This document shows positions 23,861 through 34,239 of a DNA stretch of 64,000 nucleotides, one piece after another; within the stretch, counting starts at the first letter, position 1, and each line of letters starts with the position of its first letter. The notes beneath the pieces were generated by a model, which saw nothing but the letters and a program-made list of their open reading frames with translations, was not told the DNA's origin and ran no database searches. The translations under genes were made by a program, and so were the position numbers. Source of the DNA: Acanthococcus lagerstroemiae (Eukaryota > Arthropoda > Insecta > Hemiptera > Eriococcidae); contig CM063113.1 of NCBI GenBank assembly GCA_031841125.1, positions 36,645,197 to 36,709,196 of the forward strand, given 5' to 3'.

Positions 23861-24018
23861 GCAGACGTGTATTCGTGCGTTGAATTTATCTTATCGCGCC
23901 TACTCGGTTATCTTGTTGTATTATATTGTTCGCTGGTGCGCCGTTAACTTTCTTGCGGAAAGAGAACATCAATTTTGCGCGTGTTTTTCTTTGCCAAGTA
24001 GAATTGTGCCAGATTACG

Positions 24019-24311
24019 ATGGGTAAAAATTGTCCTGGATGAGGTAAATATTTAACTTCTTCAAAAACGTATCCTACCACTGGCTGTCGGGGACCACCGA
24101 GTCCAAGTACTCAATCAACTCTGGGCAATATTTCACCTCTCCAGTTTAAAATAAAAATTGAGAATATTGTTAAGAATGTTGTAGTGGCTGAACTCGGTAG
24201 CATCAAAGCCTCATTAGATGAACTGACATCATTGAAAGATGAATTGAATCTGGTTAAGGCAACGGTTGAAGAGCTAACACAGAAAGTTACCACCTTAAGT
24301 GAAGGAAATTT
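24019..24311 (+). pseudogene. LINE ORF1, 5' part
   Basis: Begins MGKNCPG at 24019, then an in-frame TGA (24040-24042) at what looks like a Cys position (a CPGC-type zinc pair). The frame then stays open through a Ser/Pro/Thr-rich linker and an acidic/leucine-rich heptad region (about 24190-24311) predicted as coiled coil. ORF1 proteins of this kind bind element RNA and trimerise through the coiled coil. The ORF is split at 24311 by a foldback element; the same frame resumes at 29747 inside the coiled coil. Confidence 0.75.
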
Positions 24312-24425
24312 GTGACGCGTCATGAGAAACCAGGCCCACGGGTTAAGAAGAAAAGTTTGGAGAAAACGGCCAAAACAGGTTGAAAACCTGATTTTTATTG
24401 AGAATGACTTTTTGATGGAAATGTA

Positions 24426-24749
24426 TGTAAGATTCGTCCACTTCTAGCTCTCTCGTATTCCTCATCTTTTCCCGTCACTTCCTGAATGATCGTTTCATCG
24501 CTCTTATCTCCGTTCATGCATTTTCTTGTTTTCTCGTTTAATCGATGATTCCATGATTTCTCTTGCAGCACAAAGCCTTTAGTACGGCCACAGATCGCAC
24601 ACACCTTTCTCGCTTCATTCGCTTTCATTTGCCAGCTTCGTGTAATTAATCAAAACGACTTTGTTTTTGAATTTGTCGTTTCAATAAAAAGTCAAATTCA
24701 TTCGAGCGTTTTGTTTCTGCTTTCATTTGAGATCCCCGACGATCTTATA
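24426..24749 (+). repeat. 5' LTR
   Basis: 324 bp beginning TGTAAGATTCG and ending GATCTTATA, an imperfect inverted match rather than the usual TG...CA. A polyadenylation signal AATAAA is at 24683-24688. I found no convincing tRNA primer-binding site directly after it. The string GATCCCCGACG, reminiscent of a tRNA 3'-end complement, lies inside the LTR end instead (24731-24741). Confidence 0.95.
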
Positions 24750-24798
24750 AATTCAAAAACGTTTCGTTTTATTCGCTTTTTTTCCGTCACGCGAAATT

Positions 24799-26046
24799 AT
24801 GTCTTCTGTTCGCGTTCGTTTTACCATGGTTGTGGTCGGCTCGGCTACCGACAATAAAACCAATGTATGGGCCCTTCGTTCAATGCAACTTCTGGATGAC
24901 GATGATGACGAGTCCTACGCGATTCCTACCGAGTTCGCCGATTTATCGCATCACGATAAACTTTTCGCTCTTCCTCCGGCGAAAACTGTTTAAAAAAAAA
25001 AGCCGAAACGGCACGCTTCTCGCTCGTTTCGTATTTCGTTACCTCCGGACGTCGCTTCGATTTATGTGGATACCGACGGCAACCCCGTTTTCCATGGCGA
25101 CACTCTGGACATTTTTGATGATGACATCCACGAAGAAGAGTCTGTTAAATCTTCTTCCTCGAGAACGATTTCGGCGGTGGTTCGTGACGCTGTTCTGGCC
25201 GCGGCAAAATCGGTGTCTGATGCTCCTGTTATTAAGGAACCTCGTTCCATTTCTTCGATCACCAAAGACGCGGTAATCACTAAATTCGATCATAAGAAGA
25301 ACAATGCTGCATCTTGGGTGAATATTTTTGAAAGGGAATGCACTCGTTTGAAGATTGAAGAAGCCAGATATTGGGAGGTCTTACGTCTTTTCCTCTCTGA
25401 AGGGGCTGCCGAGAACTGGTTTTTATCCATCCGTAATACTACTCCTAACACGGCGTGGAATTTTTGGAAGGAATCTTTCCTGAAGAATTTCAGCAAAACA
25501 GGTTGGAATGTGGCAGCCGCCGCATTTAATTTTCGTTACATCAATGGTACGTTTCTCGACTACACCCACGCCAAGATAAACATGCTCACTTCGTACAACC
25601 CGAATATGCACCCACTCGACGTCATGAATCATGTTGTACTTGGCTTACCGCAGAACATTCAGGAACGAATCAATCCTAACGAAGTAAAGGACCTCGACGG
25701 TCTAGTGAGTAATATTATACAATTAGAAAAACTGTTTGTTCGCAAGCCTAATAGTTTTAATAACTCGAATTCTTCTACTTCTATTAATTCTTCTTCCGGG
25801 AATTATTCGAATAACTACCCAAACCCGGCTTATTCCTCGTTACGTCGGTGTACTTTATGCGGCTATTGTAAATCTAAAGGGTATGAACGTTTTCATCCAG
25901 AAGCTGATTGCTTTACGAAATTTAAGGACCAGCGCGATAAAGCAAGCACTCCTCGTTCAAATAATAATAACGTAAAATCTCCTGCCATCCATACCTTCGA
26001 CATGTCGTCCTTGGAGGAGGCCATTCATAAGGAAGTAAAAAACTAG
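24799..26046 (+). pseudogene. gag: gag of Ty3/Gypsy element (one in-frame stop)
   Basis: The structural capsid gene, about 415 codons from ATG 24799 to TAG 26044. It starts with a poly-Asp stretch (LDDDDDES). A TAA (24991-24993) interrupts it at codon 65, before a Lys-run, and the same frame continues. The retrotransposon-gag core spans about 25300-25740 (NAASWVNIFERE...WFLSI...FWKESFLKNFS). Near the end, CTLC...C...FHPEADC is a metal-binding knuckle with unusual spacing (C-x2-C-x2-C-x8-H-x4-C) rather than the standard CCHC. A GTG-initiated product from 25066 cannot be excluded. It ends at a slippery heptamer feeding pol. Confidence 0.85.
26037..26043 (+). other. -1 ribosomal frameshift heptamer A AAA AAC
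   Basis: Bases 26037-26043 read A AAA AAC in the gag frame (gtA AAA AAC TAG), the canonical X XXY YYZ slippery site, immediately followed by the gag stop. A -1 slip enters the frame starting CTA GGT at 26043, which is exactly the pol frame open through the protease. A downstream stimulatory structure was not established. Confidence 0.85.
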
Positions 26047-29000
26047 GTAAGCCCGGTTTCGTCGTATTAGATGTGATTTTCGAGGAAATTAATGGTAAGG
26101 GTCTTTACGACCCAGGTGCGAATTCTTCTGCAATAACTTATCACGCGCTCAAAAAGGTCCCTAATTACTATTATTTACCCATAAAATCGAATTATAATAC
26201 GATGAGTGGTCCGGGCGAAATTATCGGACTCGCCTTCCTTAACGTAAAGATAATGAACATTCAAAAGAAAATTGTTTTAGCCGTAATTAATTCTTTAACT
26301 TTTGAATTCGATATTATTCTCGGTACGGATTACATCACTGCGTTTGGATTAAATTGTGATTGCAATCTCGTAATTTCTCAAACTCCTCAGAAGTCAATTA
26401 ACGTAACTTCTCATTCTTATATATGGAATGATTATATGACTAAGGACTTATTCGACGAAAAGGTTAATCATCTATCCGCACCGCAACAGGCAACCATTCT
26501 TAATTTTGTACAAAATAACGTAAAAGCTTTCGCAAAAGATAAATTTGATGTCGGCAACGTAACTAAATATGAATGCCCTATTAACTTATTGTCAGACTCT
26601 TATGTTGCTTTTAAGCCTTATCGCTGCACATACGCTGATCAACAAGAAATCAACCGCCAGTGCACTGAACTCTTATCAAAGGGTATGATTACTCAGTCTA
26701 TGTCTGCCTACGCCTCACCCGTTACTTTACAATATAAGAAAGACGGTCTTGGTGCTACTAAAGTAAAAACCCGTATGTGCGTTGATTACCGGTCACTGAA
26801 TAAACTCATTGTTCCAGAAAGTCAGCCTTTTCCTCTCATAGATGAGATTTTGGTTAAGACCCGTGACTGTTCCTGGTTCTCAGCCTTTGATATCAACGCA
26901 GCTTTTCATTCGATTCCAATTACAGCATCAGATCGATATAAAACTGCGTTCATAACTCAGTCTGGTCACTTTGAATGGACGGCTATGCCATTCGGTCTAA
27001 AAACAAGTCCAGCTGTCTTTCAACGCATTTTATCCGGTATTGTTCGTAATTATGGTCTTACGGATTTTGTCGTCAACTACCTCGATGACATACTCATCTT
27101 TTCAAAAACTTTCGAAGAACATATCGCTCATGTACAACGTCTCGTCGACGCCATTTACTCCGAAGGTTTCAGACTAAACTTCAAAAAATGTAGTTTTGCA
27201 TCTTCTCAAATCCAATACTTAGGTCACATCCTCTCCCCTGACTCTGTCCAACCTCTTTCCGATAATATTGTAGCAATTACTAATTTTCCTGTTCCTACCT
27301 CACGTCGCACTGTTCGTCAATTCCTTGGAAAAATTAACTTCTACAGGAAATTCATTCCACATTCTTCTTCTCTCCTTGAGCCATTCTATAATCTTTTACG
27401 TAAAAATACCCCGTTTTCTTGGACTCACAGTTGCCAAACTGCCTTTGATTTGGTGAAAGCCTTTTTAACTTCGTCTCCTATCTTAGCAATTTTTGATCGG
27501 AACCTACCCATATCAATTTACACTGACGCCAGTGGGGTTGGTATTGGGGCGGTCCTGAAACAAATTCAAGCCGACGGTCTCGAGAAACCTGTGGCTTATT
27601 TTTCAAGAAAGTTAACTGAGGGACAGAAAAAAAAAGGCTATCTACATTGAAAGTTTGGCGATTCGTGAGGCCATCCGATATTGGCGCTTCTGGCTCATTG
27701 GACGCCGTTTTACAGTGATCACTGACCACAAACCTCTTGAACATCTCAATCTTAAAGCCCGTCCTGATGAAGAGCTCGGTGATCTCGCACTCGAGCTATC
27801 CCAATTCGATTTCGACATCATCTATCGCCCCGGGAAAGACAACTGCGAAGCAGATTGCCTTTCTCGTAATCCCGTGAATGAACCCCTTCCTGATCCTGAT
27901 GTTACTAATCCTATAATTCCTTCCTCCATTAATTTCCTCTCCCTTGAAGATGTCAAAAGTTTTCAACAAAATGTTACTCCTACTGATCTTCATGTTACTG
28001 TTAATGGTATTATACTTAGAAAATTAAAAGGTAAACAACTTGTAGTTCTTAACGAATCTATTAGTAAGGATCTTATCTCTCGTATTCATTCACATTATGG
28101 TCATATCGGACCAAAACATATGTTCGCTGTACTTCGTAACTCGTTTTATATTCCCAGTATAACTAGACTAGTCTTAGATCACTGCAGAAAATGTGTCACA
28201 TGTATTAAGAATAAATCTCGTAGAACTCGTATCCACTCAAAACTTGGTTTCCTCGGTCCTGCCACATACCCTTTTGAGATCATGTCTCTGGACACGATCG
28301 GAGGTTTCAGTGACGGATCATCTCCCTATTGTTATATCCAATTACTTGTCGATCATTTTACCCGCTACGCCTGGATCTCTTGTACAAAAGGTCAAACTGC
28401 ACGTGAAATGATCTCACTAATTGACTCAGTTCAGCAAACGAATCAGATCAATACGTTGTTGACTGATCAGTATGGGGGATTGTCTTCAGCGGAGTTTGCC
28501 TCTTATACCAAGAAATCTAACATCAATCATATATTCACCGCTGTTGATTCTCCTTCATCGAACGGTATCAACTAACGTCTTAACCAGACGTTGGTTAATA
28601 AAATTCGCTGTCAAAAAAATGATCCTTCATCTCCCTCTTGTAAAAACTGGACGTCTATTGCTAAGCAATGTGTCGCCCAGTATAACTCCATTCCTCATAG
28701 CGTCACCTCCTGTTCCCCCTCTTATCTCCTCACCGGCGTGCGCACATCACCTTTACCTAATGACCTACTAACTGACTCCACGAGTTATGATTCGGATAAG
28801 GCTTTAGCGCTTGAACGAACGGTGAAATTTCATGATTATAATAAATTAAGATATGATAAAAATAAACTCGATATTACTTTTAACGTAGGAGACACTGTTT
28901 ACGTCTCCACAGGAAATAAATTAAATCGCGAGAAACTAGACAAATTAAGATCTGGTCCACATCGTATCACTCGCAAGTTATCTAATAATGTATTCGAAGT

Positions 29001-29070
29001 TTTTATCGGTAGTGGTCCATCTACCCATCGTTTGTATCATGCGAGCAAACTTATTGCTTCGCCTATCTAG
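26043..29070 (+). pseudogene. pol: pol: PR-RT-RH-IN (frameshift and stop)
   Basis: Protease active site DPGA (Asp at 26109; Pro where Thr/Ser is usual). Reverse transcriptase: first Asp in FSAFDIN (26889), YLDD at 27078-27089. RNase H: YTDASG (Asp 27525). One extra base in a 9-A run (27627-27635) shifts the frame inside RNase H, and reading continues in the next frame. Integrase: H...H-x29-CxxC zinc domain (about 28084-28205), catalytic Asp at 28291 and 28465. At 28573 a TAA sits exactly where the DD35E Glu belongs, followed by RLNQT. A GPY/F-like module (RSGPHRIT, about 28950) precedes the stop at 29068-29070. Confidence 0.9.
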
Positions 29071-29170
29071 TCATTGTTTTACCATACTTATTAAGTCATG
29101 TTTAGTTAACATTATTCATCTTAAGGGTCGTCTATTTCTCCTCCCCCATCCCCCCTTTCTCTCCTAAACG

Positions 29171-29185
29171 AGTGGGGAGGGGGGA
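29171..29185 (+). other. Polypurine tract
   Basis: AGTGGGGAGGGGGGA directly precedes the 3' LTR. It is the expected plus-strand primer for LTR retrotransposon replication. Confidence 0.85.
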
Positions 29186-29509
29186 TGTAAGATTCGTCCA
29201 CTTCTAGCTCTCTCGTATTCCTCATCTTTTCCCGTCACTTCCTGAATGATCGTTTCATCGCTCTTATCTCCGTTCATGCATTTTCTTGTTTTCTCGTTTA
29301 ATCGATGATTCCATGATTTCTCTTGCAGCACAAAGCCTTTAGTACGGCCACAGATCGCACACACCTTTCTCGCTTCATTCGCTTTCATTTGCCAGCTTCG
29401 TGTAATTAATCAAAACGACTTTGTTTTTGAATTTGTCGTTTCAATAAAAAGTCAAATTCATTCGAGCGTTTTGTTTCTGCTTTCATTTGAGATCCCCGAC
29501 GATCTTATA
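29186..29509 (+). repeat. 3' LTR
   Basis: Same 324 bp as the 5' LTR, with no mismatch seen. AATAAA at 29443-29448. Followed by the target duplication and the right part of the foldback MITE. Confidence 0.95.
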
Positions 29510-29742
29510 TGTATATGTTATGTACCAAGTCCAAAATTGTACATTTCGGGTTTCGCGATTGATACAAAATCACCTGTACCATCCCCGAAATGTACAATTT
29601 TGGACTTGTACGTAACACATACACAGAACACATTTCCATCAAAAAGTAATTTTCGATAAAAATGAATGCTTCGACCTGTTGTGGCCGTTTTCTCCAAACT
29701 TTTCTTCTTAACCCGTAGGCCTAGTTTCTCATGACGCGTCAC

Positions 29743-30329
29743 ATTTGGCTTTGCGAGCAGAAAATGCTGATCTCAAAAACAAAGTTAGACAAAGCTGGGA
29801 AGCGGAGAAAAAGTTAGAAGATAATCTTGAAAACCTGCAACTTTATACGAGGCGTAACAATGTATTGATTACTGGTGTTCCTAAGGGAGACAAAGAGAAT
29901 CTGAATGATATCGTAATCGATTGTGGTACGAAAGCTAGAGTCCATTTAGGCGTCCAGGATATCGATGTTGTCCACAGGCTGCCTAACTCGCAGGCAGAGA
30001 ATAAACTTCCCCCAATCACTGTTCGCTCTGTGAGAAGATCAATTAAATATGATTTCATCACAGCACTGAGACGTAAGCGGATAAATTCTAAATGCCTTGG
30101 TTTCTCATAAGATAATCCCATATACGCTGATGAGCAGCTGACAAGGAAAACGTCGCAACTATATAGAGAAGCGTGTAAGCTGAAATCACATGGTTTTCAG
30201 TACGTCTGGACAAGGGATGGCAAAGTCATGGTTCGCAGGAGGGACGGTCAACCTGTCAATATTATACACTCACAAGCTGATATCGAGAAACTGGTAGGCG
30301 CTAATCACGAAGAGAGGAATGGCGTTTGA
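29743..30329 (+). pseudogene. LINE ORF1, 3' part
   Basis: Resumes the coiled coil (ALRAENADLKNKV), then LQLYTRRNNVLITGVPKG, the start of the RNA-binding middle domain of LINE ORF1 proteins, and ends with the motif FQYVWTRDGKVMVRR. That C-terminal block resembles the baculovirus FP C-terminal fold used by many insect LINE ORF1s. An in-frame TAA at 30108-30110 interrupts it, and the final stop is TGA 30327-30329. It matches the upstream half in frame once the insertion is excluded. Confidence 0.8.
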
Positions 30330-30547
30330 TGAAGTACCGATAAGGTCTTTTATATAATTTTTGTCTTTTCCTTAAATCTTTATATTTCCCCTTTTGCTGG
30401 CATCAGGTGGGGTTTCCAGGGGCGATGGTGGTGGGCGCGCTGGTTTTCTGGTGGCAGTTAGCTAGATTCTTTGCTGTGTTTAACTGTTTAACAGTTTTTA
30501 GTGGAGACCTTCATAAAAATAGAAAAAGAAAAAGAGAATGAGAAAAT

Positions 30548-33515
30548 ATGGATAAAAATAAGATGAAACTGTCTTGCCACTATCAAAATGTAAGGGGGCT
30601 GAGGACTAAGGTCGAACAATTCTCCATTAATAATAAAGCAAACTCGTATGACATAATTGCATTAACCGAGACATGACTACGGGGAGGGGGGGATAAAAAG
30701 TGGGGAGCTTTTTGATAGCGAATACAACATAGTTCGCAAAATCGGGGATAGTAAACGAGGGGGTGGGGTCATGTTAGCTGTTAAAATGCATCTATGGGTT
30801 GAAAGAGTTACTGCATTGGAAGTTGAGGCCAGACATTTCCTGCGAACAAATTTGGATTAGAATACGTACTCCAAACCACCTTTGGCTGTACATAGGTTTA
30901 TTTTATTTCCCCCCGGGATCGGGTGGGTGGAAGTATTCACTAATTTTCGAGAAGAAAATTACCTCATACGGATTAGTAAACGATGACTTACTTTTACTTG
31001 GGGATTTCAACCTGCCATTATTTGACTATAATTTTAGTAAGTCTGATAAACATCATGGAGTATACAAAGACATCTACTCATTTTCAGATATCAACCACCT
31101 TAAGTCACATAACACTATCTCAAATTCCTTAAATAGAACACTGGACTTGGTACTTGCCAACTTCTCCCACATTGTAGTTTTTCAGGGCGACTCCTTGACC
31201 GATACCTATGACAGTTACCACCCACCCTTACTCGTCGTCCCTCCGGTCACTGACGCGATACTCGAAAGGGTAGTTCCTGTGGCCGGGGGGTGCGGTGTCT
31301 CAGGGGCCACTTTGGCATGCGTGCATCACCATACGTCCCACCACACCACCTCTACTCGTTGAGTTTGGTTTTGTGACACATTCCTCAAAAAATAATGCAA
31401 CTGCAACTACGAACCCTCGGAGGTTTGATTTCAAAAAAGCAAATTTTCTGGATATGTATAATCTATTTAAATTGAAATATTGGGATGAACTGTACAAGCT
31501 TACAGATAGTAACCAAGCTGCTGAGTTTTTTCAAAATTCAGTAATAGACATCTTAAGCAAGAGAATGCCATTAAAAAAGAATACTGGACGGAACAAATAT
31601 CCTACTTTGTTTACATATGAAATTATTAGAAAATTGAAAAAGAAATTCTCACTGCATAAACAGATTAAAAAGAAACCTTCTAATGAAGAGTTGAAGCAAA
31701 AATTCAGGCACATAAGAAAAGAAATAAAGGTTTTAATGACGCAAAAACATGGAATACATATAAAAATGCTTTGGAGGACAGAATGAAGTCTCAACCAAAA
31801 TAATTCTGGCGAGACATTGCCGATAGGCAAAGTAGTAGGTCTGGCACAGAGTTGTATACCTTCAGATACCATTGCGGAATCATTTGCAAACTATATTTTT
31901 CCCAGTGTTCTTAGCGATAAAAATGTAACTCAGAACCAAACTCAGAGTGCTAATGGGGTGGGGCTTACTGGAGGCGAACGCCTTATCGGTAGGTGTGATC
32001 ACTATCGAGGATATAAAACGTGCCCTGCATGACCTCAAACCTAAATCATCTTATGGCCCTGATTCCATTCCACCACACGTATTTCGAGCTTTCTCACACT
32101 TTTTAATTACTCCCTTAACTTATGTCTGCAATACTGTCCTCGAGACATGTATTTATCCAACAATATGGAAAATGTCGAAAGTTATTCCACTTTACAAGTC
32201 AGGCAAAAGAAACGAAATAAAAAATTATCGTCCCATCTCTCTAATTCCATTCGCGGCCAAAATTTTTGAAACTGTCTAGCACAAATATCTATACAATCAA
32301 TCCAAAAATATCTTCTCTCTGTGTCAACATGACTTCAGAAAGGGATATTCAGTGCAGACAAATCTAATGAACTTCACATATGATGTCAATATAACCCTCT
32401 CTATGGGCGGGCAAACAGATACCACTTAAACGGATTTTTTAAAGGCCTTTGACACTGTCAACCACAAAATCTTACTCTAAAAATTGTGCAGCCTTGGCTT
32501 TTCAAAAGACCTAATAATTCTATTTCACTCCTATTTAAACAACAGAATGCAGTTTGTCGAGTATAAAGGGGTGGCCTCTACATATTACAAGAGTGTGTCA
32601 GGTGTTCCCCAGGGTTCGGTTTTGGGTCCATACTTATTTCCAATCTTTGTCGATGATATTTCTGAAAAAATCCAATATTCAAAATTATTGCTGTATGCAG
32701 ATGATATGAAAATTTATGAAATTACAAAATCTCAAAATGACTGTGCTAAACTGCAACAAGATCTTGGCTCATTAGTTGAGTGGAGTGATAGTAACTTGTT
32801 ACCATTTAATACTAACAAGTATGAAAAAATTAAAAAGATGCCCTATTTTACACGAGTATAAAATAAAAAAATATACACTTAGGTGTGTAAATTTTGTAAA
32901 AGACTTAGGCATAATTTTGGATTCAAAATTATTATTCAATATGCATATCGATCATATAACTTTAAAATCTAAAAGAATGATTGGCTTCATAAAGAGAAAT
33001 GGAACTTGTTATAAAAATTTAGAAACAATGAAAATTCTTTATTCTAGTTTCGTCAGATCAATATTGGAATTCTCCTCTGTTATATGGGATCCCAGAACCC
33101 AACAAGGTAAAGATAAAATTGAGAAAATTCAAAAAACCTTTTTGAAATACTTATATTGCAAAATCTTTACATATTATCCTTTTGAAATTATATACAAAGG
33201 ACTTTTGGTTGGCTTTGAGATTATGAGTAAAAAAAAACAGAAGGTGTTTGGCAAAGTTTATCTTCTTGAGGGATATTTTGAATAACAAAATTTTGGATTC
33301 CAACTACTTAATAAGTATTCAATTCAGGGTCCCCACACCTAATACAAGATAAATATACTGATCTATTTGTGACACGTAGAGGCTCAGCATTAAGTATGGA
33401 CAATACTCTAGCATTATATAATAATATTACCCAAAAAGACCCTGGGATCGACATATTCTTCATGAGTAGGAAACAGTATATTTCATCGGTCATTAAAGTA
33501 CTCGAAGGTATGTAG
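30548..33515 (+). pseudogene. LINE ORF2: endonuclease-reverse transcriptase
   Basis: Starts MDKNKMKLSCHYQNVRGL. APE endonuclease blocks: ALTET followed by TGA for Trp (30674), GDFN retained (31000-31011), NRTLDLVLAN. The conserved SDH is SYH here (about 31211), so the endonuclease is inactive. The SINE-like insert then splits the ORF (31237-31352). Reverse transcriptase: YRPISLIP (about 32230), DFLKAFDTVNH (about 32432), GVPQGSVLGP (about 32602), YADD (32694-32705). At least five frameshifts (for example in the G-run near 30680 and near 30850) and several stops. The C-terminal stop is at about 33513. Confidence 0.85.
31237..31352 (+). mobile_element. SINE-like insert, copy B (5'-truncated)
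   Basis: A 116-bp insert flanked by TACTCGTC (31229-31236) and TACTCGTT (31353-31360), an 8-bp target duplication with one difference. It is the reverse complement of the conserved part of 18871-19031 and 60157-60280. Its right end (GTCCCACCACACC) is the constant end of the family; its left end stops early, so it looks 5'-truncated and reads on the plus strand. It lies just after the endonuclease domain of the host LINE ORF2. Confidence 0.75.
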
Positions 33516-33801
33516 GTCTTAGACTTTGCAGTTCTTTTCCTTATACCCCACAAGTATGGTTTGTTTCGGCCCCCTGGCCTCCTTCAACCCACAGTTATCA
33601 ATTCACAATTCTCAATTGCCGCCTGTGGACTTGCGCGCCCCTCACTCCCCGCTCTGCTCTTGCTCTGGTGCCTTTCTCCCTCTCCCTCTTTCTGTCTTCT
33701 TTTCCTTCTTCTTTATCCCCCACCTTTCCTTCGAAAAGTACATTTTGTTTTTGTTTTTCAGAATATAGGTACATATTGTAACTATTGTCCCTCCCTCCCA
33801 G
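33516..33801 (+). other. LINE 3' UTR, pyrimidine-rich
   Basis: Aligns with 44810-45090 of the sibling copy: GTTTGTTTCGGCCCC, TTCAACC, GCCCCTCAC, CCCTCTTTCTGTC. The alignment stops near 33801 (CCCTCCCAGTG) and resumes at 37381 (AATGGGACCC), with 3.6 kb of unrelated DNA between. Confidence 0.8.
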
Positions 33802-34173
33802 TGTGCAAAATCTCTGTGTGTGATGCTCAAAAAGCGTCACAAAGTCGTCTCAAGCGCCATTTCATGGCGAAAAGGTGTAGTTCAGTTGTCCTCCACCAGC
33901 AAGAAATAGAGTGCGTCTCAGTCGACCGACACAGGGACAAGGAGCCACTCATGTGTCACAATGTGTCACCAGTTAAATGGCCATTATGTGTAGATTTTTC
34001 ATTGCATATCGTCAGATTGTGATTATGTTATGCGTTCTATGTTAGCGCGATCTATACGGGTAATTTCTTTGTTTGTACTCATTGTCACCGCGCGTAAAGC
34101 CAGTTTGAATTTCGAGTTCGTTATTTGTAGTTGCGTGTTTTCAAGTTAACTGTTTTAATTTTACCGGCAAAGA

Positions 34174-34239
34174 ATGTCTGGAGTTTCGGACGTTTCGGCC
34201 TCTGAAGAAAACGGGATCACAATAAAATACTTGTACGAG
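34174..34239 (+). other. Exon-like ORF with consensus splice donor
   Basis: ATG followed by 22 codons (MSGVSDVSASEENGITIKYL...) ending GAG|GTAAGT (donor 34240-34245). A T-rich tract with candidate acceptors lies about 65-80 bp downstream (TTTATTCAG, GGGTACAG). Either a first coding exon of a transposon gene carried by the 3.6-kb insertion or a chance occurrence. I recognise no protein family. Confidence 0.3.

Larger units (their letters stand above)
24426..29509 (+). mobile_element. Ty3/Gypsy LTR retrotransposon, 5.08 kb
   Basis: Two 324-bp LTRs with no differences visible by eye flank gag and pol in the order protease, reverse transcriptase, RNase H, integrase, which is the Ty3/Gypsy (Metaviridae) order. 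No env follows pol. The target duplication is (A)TGTA, at 24421-24425 and 29509-29513; its length is 4 or 5 bp because one base is shared with the LTR end. The host site is the foldback MITE. The copy is defective: gag stop at 24991, frameshift at 27627-27635, integrase stop at 28573. The LTR match implies recent insertion. Confidence 0.95.
24312..29742. mobile_element. Foldback (palindromic) MITE, split by Gypsy
   Basis: Left part 24312-24425, right part 29514-29742; about 343 bp once the Gypsy element is set aside. The ends GTGACGCGTCATGAGAAAC are inverted copies, and the pairing runs almost the full length to a small centre near 29555 (the CCAAGTCCAAAATTGTACA arms). It is flanked by ATTT (24308-24311 and 29743-29746). 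It has no coding capacity. Taking out the element with one ATTT restores an open coiled-coil frame in ORF1. The superfamily is unknown. Confidence 0.85.

Noticed and set aside
24991..24993. Programmed stop readthrough in gag
   Set aside because: No supporting context was found beyond a following A-run. A simple nonsense mutation in a copy with other lesions is more economical, though a downstream start is possible.
29070..29185. env or third ORF in the Gypsy element
   Set aside because: Only about 115 bp separate the pol stop from the 3' LTR, with no coding potential. The element is a plain retrotransposon here.
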